DNA of 64,000 nt from the NCBI RefSeq assembly GCF_947501225.1, contig NZ_CANMUW010000011.1:98798-162797 (forward strand), in the 5' to 3' direction. A model generated the notes under the pieces. The model saw nothing but the letters and a program-made list of their open reading frames with translations. It was not told the DNA's origin and made no database searches. Made by a program: the position numbers and the translations under genes. Source of the stretch: an uncultured Shewanella sp. GTDB lineage: Bacteria; Pseudomonadota; Gammaproteobacteria; Enterobacterales; Shewanellaceae. Below, piece by piece: positions 55,295 through 63,305 of this stretch; the first letter of the stretch is position 1, and each line of letters opens with the position of its first letter.

Positions 55295-55364
55295 GCTCAT
55301 AGCTCATAACTCATAACTCGTAGCTCGTAGCTCATAGCTCGTAGCTCGTAGCTCGTAGCTCGTA
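55295..55364. repeat. Heptamer tandem repeat, 10 copies
   Basis: Ten consecutive 7-bp units of the form RCT CRTA (GCTCATA, ACTCATA, ACTCGTA, GCTCGTA) without interruption. The last four are identical. The unit is related to GCTTATA at the right edge of the window. It sits in the otherwise gene-free interval 55217-55712. Confidence 0.9.
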
Positions 55365-55372
55365 GCTAACCA

Positions 55373-55402
55373 TAAACATTCGTGGCTAAAGCCATTCCTA
55401 CA
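55373..55402. repeat. Dispersed palindromic repeat, copy 3 (degenerate)
   Basis: TAAACATTCGTGGCTAAAGCC then ATTCCTAC, the same layout as 48042-48070 with two changes that break the GCGGCT palindrome. It abuts the heptamer array. Confidence 0.65.
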
Positions 55403-55712
55403 TGGAGAGCATCGCTGCCAGCACCTCCTATTTCGGCGCCATAACCTCGCAACTCACATATTAATAACCTATAACTATAGTGGTATTGAAGGTGCCGCTA
55501 AAATAGGGCACCTTAGGTGAGTCATTCAGCCGGAACATAAAGTGACCATAGCCTGATATTGCCGATATGAGAATCGTCATAGTGCTATACCAATACTCTT
55601 TTTAGGCTGAAACAGATAGGGATATCGCGTCTCGATAATGAGACCCAGTCAAGGAGTACAGCCAGCTGTGCTCCTTTTTGTTACTAAACGATAGAACATG
55701 TAGTGCAGACAG

Positions 55713-56405
55713 ATGCAGTCAGAACTCAATGCCCACTCTACCCATTATGATCTCCACCGTCTGGTGATCTGGATGATCTTAGCCGGTGCACTCGTGACCT
55801 CTGTTGGCATCACCATCTCGATCTGGGCCGAATATCAGAGGATCGGAATCGAAGTCTTTTTCAGACGTGCCGATTTTCTTGGGGATTATATCCACTCACC
55901 ACTGGCCTATGTTTATAACATGTCCCTGATCACCGCCGGCTCGTGCATCTTATTAGCCATGTATGGTCTATACCAGCTCAGGCTGGGTGATTTCAGCCAC
56001 TACCTCTCATTTGCGGGCTTCTGGGTCGGCTTATCGATTATTCTTATCGGTGTCTTCCCGATCAACTACCTATATGAACACAGGCTCGTCTCCACCAGCT
56101 TTTTAATCGGCACCTTTGTTCTTCATCTGCTCACCATCAGCATGCGAATAAACCATAAAGAGGTATGCTCAACCCCACTGTTTTTACTGGCTATTTTTGG
56201 CTTTATCAGCGCCTCAGGGCTCATCTATCAGCTCGATTGGAGCCAGCTGGATTTTCAGCCCTGCTCCCACGAAACATCTGAGGTCTGCTGGGTCGCACTC
56301 AATATGTGGTTTCAAACCAATGTCACCATGCTTTGGTGCATCCTGCTCGCATTCAATGTCAGAAAGATTGCCGAACACAATGCAAGGATGCAGGCATCGG
56401 ATTAA
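55713..56405 (+). CDS. DUF998-like membrane protein
   Basis: 230 residues with six hydrophobic segments: LVIWMILAGALVTSVGITISIW, PLAYVYNMSLITAGSCILLAMYG, YLSFAGFWVGLSIILIGVFPINY, TSFLIGTFVLHLLTISM, PLFLLAIFGFISASGLIYQL and TMLWCILLAFNV. The short tight loops and the FPINY motif after the third helix resemble DUF998 proteins. Function is not known. It precedes the pseudouridine synthase gene by 89 bp on the same strand. Confidence 0.65.
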   Translation: MQSELNAHSTHYDLHRLVIWMILAGALVTSVGITISIWAEYQRIGIEVFFRRADFLGDYIHSPLAYVYNMSLITAGSCILLAMYGLYQLRLGDFSHYLSFAGFWVGLSIILIGVFPINYLYEHRLVSTSFLIGTFVLHLLTISMRINHKEVCSTPLFLLAIFGFISASGLIYQLDWSQLDFQPCSHETSEVCWVALNMWFQTNVTMLWCILLAFNVRKIAEHNARMQASD

Positions 56406-56494
56406 CCCCTAAGGCAACCGAATATAGCGGTGAGCGAATCATTTAGATGTTAAACTCCCCCAACTAACGATTACCGCTTCTGTTCACAGACTCT

Positions 56495-57277
56495 ATGACT
56501 TCAACCGCTAAGGCTACTCAGGCAACCACTTCGATGGCGAAAGCCCCGGTAGCGAACAAGGTCAGACTCGCGAAGTACCTGGCTCTGACAGGGCTCTGCT
56601 CCCGCAGGGCCGCGACGCGCTACATTCGCGACGGCCTGATAACGATTGACGGGCGCCCGGCAAATCATATCGATACCGTGACACTCATGGAGACACCCGG
56701 TGGCACAGACTGCAGAGAGACGCTGCTGTTCGACGGTATTGGGGTTGAGGGCATAGAGGCGAAACAGTACTGGATGCTAAACAAAGCCGTCGGCACAGAT
56801 TGCCGTCTTCTGCCAGGCGATCCCGATTCACTGCTGCACCTACTGCCCGCCGCCCCCAGACTCTACCCTGTCGGCCGTTTAGACAAGGACTCCCGCGGCC
56901 TTTTGTTACTCACCAACGATGGCGAGCTGACCCAGAAGCTGATGCACCCGGATTTTGGCCACTCCAAGGTTTATCATGTCAGAGTCGACAGAGCTTTCGG
57001 TGATGATTTCCTGCACTTAATGGCGCAGGGTGTCAGCTACCGGGATGTTACGACCCTTCCCTGTGAGATGAAACGTCTTGATGACGATAAATTTGAGATA
57101 GTACTCACCCAGGGATTGAACCGACAGATACGCCGTATGAGCCAGGCCCTGGGTTTCAAAGTTATCGACCTCAAGCGAACCAAGATCCAAACCCTGGAGC
57201 TGAGCACGCTTAACGAGGGTGAGATGCGGCAACTGACTGAGCCTGAGATAACAAAGCTGAGATCAGCCTTGGAATGA
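56495..57277 (+). CDS. rluF: Pseudouridine synthase, RsuA/RluF family
   Basis: 260 residues. N-terminal S4 RNA-binding domain (VRLAKYLALTGLCSRRAATRYIRDGLITIDG, about 23-53), then the catalytic domain with YPVGRLDKDSRGLLLLTNDG (catalytic Asp) and LTQGLNRQIRRMSQALGFKVIDLKR. The DKDSxGL and QGLNRQIRRM wording fits RluF (23S rRNA U2604) better than RluB/RluE/RsuA. It is shorter than E. coli RluF, lacking the Lys-rich tail. The first 20 residues are low in complexity. Confidence 0.8.
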   Translation: MTSTAKATQATTSMAKAPVANKVRLAKYLALTGLCSRRAATRYIRDGLITIDGRPANHIDTVTLMETPGGTDCRETLLFDGIGVEGIEAKQYWMLNKAVGTDCRLLPGDPDSLLHLLPAAPRLYPVGRLDKDSRGLLLLTNDGELTQKLMHPDFGHSKVYHVRVDRAFGDDFLHLMAQGVSYRDVTTLPCEMKRLDDDKFEIVLTQGLNRQIRRMSQALGFKVIDLKRTKIQTLELSTLNEGEMRQLTEPEITKLRSALE

Positions 57278-57299
57278 AGACTGATTACATTTTTCTTTT

Positions 57300-57490
57300 G
57301 CCCAATGGTATTGGGATGTTTGTTTGAAGGTCATAGCTTCATGGCTATCTAACGCCTAGCCGGCGGGGGAATGTGTGGACACTTCTTCGGGCCGCTGTGA
57401 AGCCTTCCTTGGCCGCTTAACGAAAACATCCTTGTTTTCGATACCCTCAGACGCATCCACACCTGGGTATTCAAAAGAAGACTCTCTCTT
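57300..57490. repeat. Dispersed intergenic repeat, copy C
   Basis: Contains CGCTTAACGAAAACATCC then TTGTTTTCGATACCCTCA (57413-57448), shared with copy B at 32540, and, inverted, GGCTAGGCGTTAGATAGC, shared with copy A at 11286. It marks the left side of the AT-richer cassette island. Open frames in it are not convincing. Confidence 0.65.
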
Positions 57491-57727
57491 CGATTAGGCT
57501 TTACCCGCAAAATATCAGCTTGTTGTGAAATCCTGTAATGGCTTATGTAAACCTCATAAACATCCACGCATCTTTTAATCTTGCTGTTTTGAATGACTTT
57601 TTTGAAGTCGATAATCCTTTTGCACCAACAAGTTGTAAATGATAGCTTTATCTAACTGAACAAGCAGCTAAGAACGTCATCGAGCTTCTATTGAATAAGA
57701 CTTTAGTTGCCACGGAAGGATTGGTTC

Positions 57728-58219
57728 ATGATTCGTAGTTTTATCAATAAATTTGGCCCTACTCTGTATATTCAAATATGGGAAAACCGGATTAGGGTTG
57801 TTGATGTAGAAAGCAATGAAGTATTTGATGAGAAACCATTATTGCAAATAGAAACTCGAAAGAATGGAGCAAAACACGTTACAGCTTTCGGTAATAATGC
57901 GTACATTAGTCCTGTAAATCCATTTTCCCATCCAAGATCGCTTCTTCGTGATTTCTTCATTGGAGAGCGCTTACTTCAAGAAATCGTAAAAAAACTCGTT
58001 GGTAAAAAATTCATATCACTTGCTCCCGCAATAATTGTTCATCCAATGGAAAAAATCGAGGGTGGCTTAACTATGATAGAAATCAGAGCATTTCGAGAAA
58101 TGGCTCTGGGAGCTGGTGCAAGGGATGTTGCAATTTACCAAGGTAAAGGAACATTAGAACCATCAACAATTAATTTCAAAGAGATTGTAAAACAAGAAGA
58201 AATGCTGGCTTTGGAGTAG
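57728..58219 (+). CDS. Stand-alone MreB-like subdomain protein (cassette gene)
   Basis: About 163 residues from ATG 57728 with GGAAGGA 9 nt upstream. The whole protein resembles only the first ~150 residues of MreB (actin subdomain IA): an initial beta hairpin (TLYIQIWENRIRVVDV), VTAFGNNAYI, the DFFIGERLLQEIVKKLVG helix (MreB DFxVTEKMLQHFIK), APAIIVHPME, then IEIRAFREMALGAGARDVAIYQ (MreB VERRAIRESALGAGAREVFLIEE). The phosphate-2 and connecting motifs of actins (DIGGGTTE, GGxxLL) are missing, so it should not bind ATP in the normal way. Codon use is AT-richer than in neighbours. An attC-like site follows. Confidence 0.65.
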   Translation: MIRSFINKFGPTLYIQIWENRIRVVDVESNEVFDEKPLLQIETRKNGAKHVTAFGNNAYISPVNPFSHPRSLLRDFFIGERLLQEIVKKLVGKKFISLAPAIIVHPMEKIEGGLTMIEIRAFREMALGAGARDVAIYQGKGTLEPSTINFKEIVKQEEMLALE

Positions 58220-58224
58220 TTAGC

Positions 58225-58325
58225 AACTAACAAGCCTCTGAACTAAAATTTACCAAGGCTGTCATGCCATTTGCTGAGCAAATCGACCGCAAGCACATAG
58301 TTCACTTATTTGAGTGGCGTTAGGT
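58225..58325 (+). repeat. attC-like recombination site
   Basis: The left core AACTAAC (58225-58231) and right core GTTAGGT (58319-58325, consensus GTTRRRY) are nearly complementary. Inside them GCCTCTGAACTAA (58234) pairs with the complement GCCACTCAAATAA at 10 of 13 positions. About 100 bp total, with the gene 2 start just after the right core. This is the imperfect palindrome layout of integron attC sites. The left core deviates from RYYYAAC at one base. Confidence 0.5.
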
Positions 58326-58331
58326 GGCTAA

Positions 58332-58634
58332 ATGAGTAACGAAGCTAAAGCACTTGAAGGAATTAAAAAGTCATCCGTTACTGAGCAAGGTGAGTACGGC
58401 ATCGATGAGTTTGTATCACATCACATAGAAGAGCTTCCTAAAAGTTACTGGCAAAAACATCTGGGCACAGAGGCTCCGTCAAGCGAGCAAGTGATTGGCC
58501 TGCTGATTCTACGCTCTAAATGGGATAACGAAGAAGTCTATGACTTTACGTTACCGGAGGAAGTTACAGACTACGTATTAAGTGTGTCTTTCAATGAAGG
58601 TGGATCAATCGAAGACATCGAGATGGAGAGTTAG
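58332..58634 (+). CDS. Small acidic protein, DUF2004-like (cassette gene)
   Basis: 100 residues, acidic, no signal peptide or membrane span. The C-terminal half, YDFTLPEEVTDYVLSVSFNEGGSIEDIEMES, resembles the DUF2004 family (small immunity-like or hypothetical proteins); the match is by eye and weak. The start is 7 bp after the attC-like right core, as usual for cassette genes. The stop is followed within 10 bp by another attC-type core. No promoter of its own is evident; it may be read from the gene before it. Confidence 0.65.
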   Translation: MSNEAKALEGIKKSSVTEQGEYGIDEFVSHHIEELPKSYWQKHLGTEAPSSEQVIGLLILRSKWDNEEVYDFTLPEEVTDYVLSVSFNEGGSIEDIEMES

Positions 58635-58641
58635 AAAAAAC

Positions 58642-58665
58642 GCCTAACAAGTCAAAGCAGCAAAT
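58642..58665 (+). repeat. attC-like left half site
   Basis: GCCTAAC (58642-58648), a perfect RYYYAAC core, followed by AAGTCAAAGCAGC. No matching GTTRRRY right half is found in the next 150 bp, so the site appears truncated. Confidence 0.45.
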
Positions 58666-58699
58666 ACAGCTAAAATCGAAGAGAAACACACTCGAGTGT

Positions 58700-58760
58700 G
58701 AACGCGGCTGTGACCTTCGACAGCAGGGATGCTGTCGCAGAGGCTATAGGGGTATACTCG
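58700..58760. repeat. Intergenic stem-loop sequence
   Basis: CGACAGCAGGGATGCTGTCG at 58718 is a palindromic hairpin. It lies in the gene-free stretch 58635-58925 to the right of the cassette island, with TTGAAACTTGTTATC (as in copy A) at 58878. Confidence 0.45.
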
Positions 58761-58925
58761 CGCCGTGTCACAGAAGTGTTCGCACATTCAGCGAGCCGCA
58801 GGCTATAGATTAAATTTAAGCCATGCCATTCAATATCGGACTAAACACCTACAACGTCAGATGAGAAACAAAAAGATACTTGAAACTTGTTATCTGACAA
58901 GTAAAACCCTGATGGGTAAAAAACA

Positions 58926-58949
58926 AAACGGGCACAAAAGTGCCCGTTT
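58926..58949 (-). terminator. Terminator of the S46 peptidase
   Basis: AAACGGGCAC/GTGCCCGTTT stem with a four-base loop; on the minus strand followed by TGTTTTTT. Confidence 0.85.
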
Positions 58950-58997
58950 ATATTCTATTAAGCTCGAAACTCAAGCCTCGAACCTCGCCACTGATGG

Positions 58998-61154
58998 CTA
59001 GTGAACGATCTCCATCTCGGCTAACAAGTTATCTGCATTGTCCAGATACTTCATTACCCAAAGCATATAGCGACTATCGATCTGAATAGAGCGGTTAGTC
59101 TCTGGATCGTAACCCCAGTCGCCGATGATGCTCTCATATACACCATCGAACAGCAGGCCAACTAGCTCGGCGCGGCCATTCAGAGTCGGTGAACCTGAGT
59201 TACCGCCTGTGGTATCTAAAGTAGAAAGGAAGTTAACCGGTACCGAGTCCAGCGATTTAACGTAAAAATCACCATACTGCTTCTGCTTAATGAGCTCGAG
59301 TTGCTTAGACGGTGCATCGAACGGACTCACGCCGGTATCTTTAGCCAAAATACCTTCTAAACGAGTGAATGGCACGGCCTGCAGACCGTCCTGAGGCGAG
59401 TAACCTTTCACATTACCCACAGACACACGCAGGCTCGAGTTAGCGTCGGCGTAGACAGGCTTACCCTGCTCAGTGTTATACGCGATGATGGCATCCATAT
59501 ATTGAGGGCGCACCTTCATCAACTTACCCGCAAGCTCCTTATCTTTCCTCTCCTGCTTCATGTCCGTATCATACATGGCAACGGCAAATTTGATGAAGGG
59601 ATCGTTCGATGCCTTAAAGTCGGCAACCGACTTATCCAGCCAGACCAGACGGGTATCCATATCACCAAGTTGAGTCTTGGCATACATCTTATCTAACGTC
59701 TTAGACAGTTTCTCTTCGTCAAGCTTCTTACCGATACCGAACACCTTATCTAAGGCAGTGATACGCTCGCTGGCAGGCAGCACCGCGTAACGCTTCAACA
59801 TATCAAACAGAATCGCCTTGTCGACACTGGCTGCATAACGACGATCGATACGCTCCATGGAAGACTTGAAGCGGATCATGTCACGCTCCTGATAGCCTGG
59901 CTCACGCGCCATATCATCAAGCTGCTTCTCATTGGCCAAACGATATAACTTGCGCGCCGTAGGCACCATGGTGGTGTAACGGATATAGCCCAGGATGATG
60001 TCGCGCGCCTGGTGCTCCTGTCCCTCTGCGATCAGCTTGTCCAGCTCGGCCAGTGTCTTACCATATTGTTGTTTGCGCTTGCTATCTTTATTGATCCAGT
60101 TAGCCAGCTCTGACTCACGTCCCTTACGATCATCGAGCATGGTCGACTTGCCATAAAATTCGATCATAGAGGTGAAGTTCTTGGCATAGTTAGCCAGACC
60201 CGCGATCAGGCTCTCATACTTGATACGCTCGTCGCTGCCCTCGGGCGCCGTTTCCTTGATGATCTCGATAAAACGTTCACGCAGCATCTTACCTTCCGGG
60301 TATGCCCACTCGAACTGATTCTCGACCTCGTTGGCGGTGCGGTAGCGATTAGTTCGGCCAGGATAACCGGCAACCATGACAAAATCGCCATCGCTCACGC
60401 CCTTAGCCGACACCTTCAGGAAGCTCTTTGGCTCATAAGGTACATTGTCTTCACTGAAGTCGGCTGGCTTACCCTGCTTGGAAACATAGCCACGGTAGAA
60501 AGAGAAGTCACCGGTATGGCGAGGCCACATCCAGTTATCGATATCTCCGCCATATTTACCCACGCTTCCTGCCGGGTTGTACACCAGGCGTACATCGCGG
60601 ATCTCAAGCTGTTTTACCAGGTAATACTCCAGGCCACCGTGGAAGCTATAGACCTGACAGCGGTAACCATCCTCCTTCTCACACTCGGCGACCAGAGACT
60701 TTTCCTTATGCTCTATCCCCTGATAAAAATCTTTACCTACCTTGTTCTCTAACCCTTTCTTAACCTTGTCAGTCACGTTGGTAACGGCTTCGGTCACATA
60801 GATACGCGAGCCCGGTGTCGCCTGCAGCTCTTCACCATAAGATTTGGCCAGAAAGCCATCTTTAAGCAGGTTTTTCTCAGGAGTCGAGTTGTACTGAATC
60901 GAGCCATAGGCACAGTGATGGTTAGTCACGGCAAGGCCTTTAGGCGAAACGAATGAAGCGGTACAGCCGCCCAGGCTGATCACGGCATTCATGGGGAATT
61001 CGGTTAATTTCGAGATCGATTTTGCGTCTATCTCCAGCCCTTTAGCCTTAAGCTCATCGGCTAAGGCAGGCAGTTGGTATGGTTGCCACATACCTTCGTC
61101 GGCTTGAGCACCGAAAGAGGCGGCGACAGCGACAGTAAGAAGCCATTTTTTCAT
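58998..61154 (-). CDS. S46 family dipeptidyl peptidase (DPP7-like)
   Basis: 718 residues with signal peptide MKKWLLTVAVAASFGAQA; periplasmic serine exopeptidase releasing dipeptides. The triad is seen: His in AVTNHHCAYG, Asp in GGDIDNWMWPRHTGDFSFYR, Ser in TTGGNSGSPTLNG. A long helical domain (about 220-560) between Asp and Ser caps the active site, as in DPP7/DPP11. At the position that separates the two specificities, the sequence reads LLFDGVYE: Gly (DPP7-type, hydrophobic P1) rather than Arg (DPP11-type, acidic P1). ATG 61154 begins the signal peptide; an upstream frame with a NQHKQHKQHKQ repeat is not coding. Confidence 0.92.
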   Translation of the reverse strand: MKKWLLTVAVAASFGAQADEGMWQPYQLPALADELKAKGLEIDAKSISKLTEFPMNAVISLGGCTASFVSPKGLAVTNHHCAYGSIQYNSTPEKNLLKDGFLAKSYGEELQATPGSRIYVTEAVTNVTDKVKKGLENKVGKDFYQGIEHKEKSLVAECEKEDGYRCQVYSFHGGLEYYLVKQLEIRDVRLVYNPAGSVGKYGGDIDNWMWPRHTGDFSFYRGYVSKQGKPADFSEDNVPYEPKSFLKVSAKGVSDGDFVMVAGYPGRTNRYRTANEVENQFEWAYPEGKMLRERFIEIIKETAPEGSDERIKYESLIAGLANYAKNFTSMIEFYGKSTMLDDRKGRESELANWINKDSKRKQQYGKTLAELDKLIAEGQEHQARDIILGYIRYTTMVPTARKLYRLANEKQLDDMAREPGYQERDMIRFKSSMERIDRRYAASVDKAILFDMLKRYAVLPASERITALDKVFGIGKKLDEEKLSKTLDKMYAKTQLGDMDTRLVWLDKSVADFKASNDPFIKFAVAMYDTDMKQERKDKELAGKLMKVRPQYMDAIIAYNTEQGKPVYADANSSLRVSVGNVKGYSPQDGLQAVPFTRLEGILAKDTGVSPFDAPSKQLELIKQKQYGDFYVKSLDSVPVNFLSTLDTTGGNSGSPTLNGRAELVGLLFDGVYESIIGDWGYDPETNRSIQIDSRYMLWVMKYLDNADNLLAEMEIVH

Positions 61155-61189
61155 TTTATTAAGTCCGTTTTGAATTATTATTCGATCAA

Positions 61190-61222
61190 TTTGCTTGTGT
61201 TGCTTGTGTTGCTTGTGTTGAT
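61190..61222. repeat. 9-bp tandem repeat upstream of the peptidase
   Basis: TTGCTTGTG repeats three times without mismatch (61192-61218), in the leader of the S46 gene about 40 bp before its start. Probably slippage-derived. Confidence 0.7.
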
Positions 61223-61373
61223 TACATTGCGAATGATTGCTTTGTTTTAAACCGGGCAAAAAAAAGCCGGGTCCGATATTTTCATATTCGAACACGACTC
61301 TATCATAAGCGGCCATAGTTACGACAGCCCCTGAATTATTCCCTTACAAAGCTGTAAGCTTGTCAGCCAGCGC

Positions 61374-62564
61374 CTATAGCGCGACCCAAAGTTGTGACAC
61401 GATGATCACGGCACCTAACAAGCCTGCAATGGCTAACGCCGGGGTTCCGCCCGCTACCTGATAACCACTCTCAGCTGCCAGTGGGCGCTGCTTCATCGCC
61501 ATCACTATCGGCAGGAAGATGATCATCACCACCAGGGGAATTGCCGCGAAGCCCAGTACTGCCACGAAGCCTTCCGGAATATAGAGCGCACACAGTACCG
61601 GAGGCACGAAGGTGATAAGCCAGGTTTGAATGCGGCCGCCAACTGTGGCTCTGGCGCGGGTCAGCTCTCCGATGAAGTCATACAAGCTCAGGGTCACACC
61701 GAGGAAAGAGGTCACCAGGGCAAAATCTGCAAATAGCGAGATACACCTACTCACCCATGGTTGAGCGGCTATCTCCTGCAGAGAGCTCACCAGTGCAGGC
61801 AGTGAACCGGCAAAGCCGTGAATGGCTTCACCGCCAACGGTCCCCAGGGTAACCAATAACCATAGAACGTAACAGAGCAGGGGCAGCGTCGAACCGATCA
61901 AGAGCACCTTACGCAGTGTCTTAGTATCGCCGTCGAGATAACGCACTAAGGTTGCGATACAGACGTGAAAACCAAATGAGGTAAATACCACGGGAATCGC
62001 TGCCATCCAGACATCGAGATTCCCCTCCTCCATCGCGGCAACCGCCATCTTAGATGGACTGACTTCAGGCATTAAGAAACCAACCGTGACCACCAGAAGC
62101 GCGATCATCAAAGAGAAAAGAATACGGGAGAGCTTATCTACCCAAGCCACACCGAAGGCAGCAAAAAGCCCCAAGGTCAGAGTAAATAATAATACGGCGG
62201 CTTGGCTATCTAACACGACATCAAACATGGTCTCGGCTTTCAAAACCAGCAGCGATGAGCCGCCGGTAAGGTATGCCGCAGTCAGAGCAAACAGCAGGCT
62301 TAAGAAGGAAGCCCCTTGTACAAACTGGCCTCGCTTGCCCAGTATTTTTCCTGTGATGGCGTGCACATTATCGCCCACACCGGTGCGAAGATTGATCTCC
62401 AGCATAAGCAGCGAGGTATATGCCGAAACACCCCAGATAACGACGAGCAGGAGTATGGCGGGAATGATCCCAAGAGCTGCCGTTGCCAGAGGCAAGGCTA
62501 ACATTCCGGCACCGATGGCGGTACCCGCTACGATAGCGATAGAGCCGAGCATTTTTAAATTCAC
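61374..62564 (-). CDS. Aromatic amino-acid transporter (HAAAP family, TyrP/Mtr-like)
   Basis: 396 residues, eleven hydrophobic segments. The N-terminus GSIAIVAGTAIGAGMLALPLATAALG is the family signature (hydroxy/aromatic amino acid permease), with FTSFGFHVCIATLVRYLDGD and SLYDFIGELTRA later. It imports tryptophan or tyrosine by proton symport. As tnaA is present with no tnaB beside it, this could supply tryptophan. A TyrR box search by eye in 62565-62700 gave nothing certain. Confidence 0.9.
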   Translation of the reverse strand: MNLKMLGSIAIVAGTAIGAGMLALPLATAALGIIPAILLLVVIWGVSAYTSLLMLEINLRTGVGDNVHAITGKILGKRGQFVQGASFLSLLFALTAAYLTGGSSLLVLKAETMFDVVLDSQAAVLLFTLTLGLFAAFGVAWVDKLSRILFSLMIALLVVTVGFLMPEVSPSKMAVAAMEEGNLDVWMAAIPVVFTSFGFHVCIATLVRYLDGDTKTLRKVLLIGSTLPLLCYVLWLLVTLGTVGGEAIHGFAGSLPALVSSLQEIAAQPWVSRCISLFADFALVTSFLGVTLSLYDFIGELTRARATVGGRIQTWLITFVPPVLCALYIPEGFVAVLGFAAIPLVVMIIFLPIVMAMKQRPLAAESGYQVAGGTPALAIAGLLGAVIIVSQLWVAL

Positions 62565-63038
62565 AAAATTGTCCTGTTAGATCTGTTTTTTTACTGTTTA
62601 GGCGGGTCAAATTTAGAACGACTTTGAAGGAGAGATTTAGCAAGACATCAAATCAAGATTAACAGCCTCCAATCGAATCGGGTCTATCGACCACCATGAT
62701 TTCAATTGGCCTCAACGGCTTAAGTTAATCAATAAGTGTATTCACCCAATTAACTCAGCCACTGAGGCTGCATAAATCGAGAAGAAAATTGATAGAACTG
62801 CTGCATTACGACTCTATACTCTAAAAAATGATTGTTAAAGACATTAACAGCTCAGCCCCCGCTGGGCAAGCCACTTCTGTACAAAGTATGGCTGGAACCA
62901 AAGATGTAACATCTGCGTATCGAGTCGTTAAAAGCAATCCCTAAACTGCCCAGTTCGGCTGACCTTTGTAAAAATGGTTAGATTCCCCGTACATACCTCA
63001 AAACAGATAGAAAGAGTTGCACGTAAAGCCCGCTTAAG
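62565..63038. other. Intergenic region before the Mn2+ riboswitch
   Basis: About 470 bases of divergent spacer. It should contain the aromatic transporter promoter on the left. I see no gene or known RNA in it. Confidence 0.35.
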
Positions 63039-63044
63039 TATAAT
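63039..63044 (+). promoter_or_regulatory. -10 promoter element of the Mn2+ riboswitch transcript
   Basis: TATAAT 12 bp before the riboswitch 5' end, with a moderate -35 region (GTTGCA at 63016) about 17 bp upstream. Confidence 0.6.
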
Positions 63045-63053
63045 CCCCGCACT

Positions 63054-63218
63054 ACTTCAGGGGAGTAGCTAACTGTTTCGCTTGCCTCATGCTTGTCTCA
63101 TATCGACTCAGGCAGATGAACAGGCTAAGCAGAGTGAGCATCAACATACTTGGCCACATCGCCATGGTGTTCACAGCAACGGGCTCGATGAGTCATGTTG
63201 CCAGGCAAGACCTGAGTG
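63054..63218 (+). ncRNA. yybP-ykoY manganese riboswitch
   Basis: The RNA opens CTTCAGGGGAGTAGCT and carries GAGCATCAACATACTTGG, then GCAACGGG...ATGTTGCCAGGCAAGACCTGAG. The GGGGAGUAG, AUCAACAUACU and GCAAGACCU blocks are the conserved Mn2+-sensing loops of yybP-ykoY, arranged as in E. coli mntP. CAGG at the start pairs with CCTG at the end for P1. It precedes a UPF0016-family Mn2+ exporter gene, which fits induction by Mn2+. Confidence 0.93.
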
Positions 63219-63245
63219 CAGTTACCGCTTATTATTTTTAATAAA

Positions 63246-63286
63246 TTGGGGGGCGGTGGGACTGCGCTCGGATTTTTTGCCCCCCT
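63246..63286 (+). terminator. Expression platform stem of the Mn2+ riboswitch
   Basis: GGGGGGCGG at 63246-63254 pairs with TTTGCCCCCC at 63276-63285. The stem lies between the aptamer and the ribosome binding site AAGAAGGA (63288), so it may act as an intrinsic terminator or mask the start site. GGATTTTTT in its loop is unusual for a terminator, so translational control is possible. Confidence 0.6.
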
Positions 63287-63305
63287 AAAGAAGGACACAC
63301 TCAAC

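Noticed and set aside
55295-55364. CRISPR array
   Set aside because: The units are 7 bp without spacers; this is a plain tandem repeat and no cas gene is near.
57349-57567. 72-codon minus-strand open frame left of the cassette island
   Set aside because: It is inside repeat copy C and shows no start signal.
61155-61316. N-terminal extension of the S46 peptidase with NQHKQHKQHKQ
   Set aside because: It comes from a 9-bp tandem repeat upstream; the signal peptide begins at 61154.
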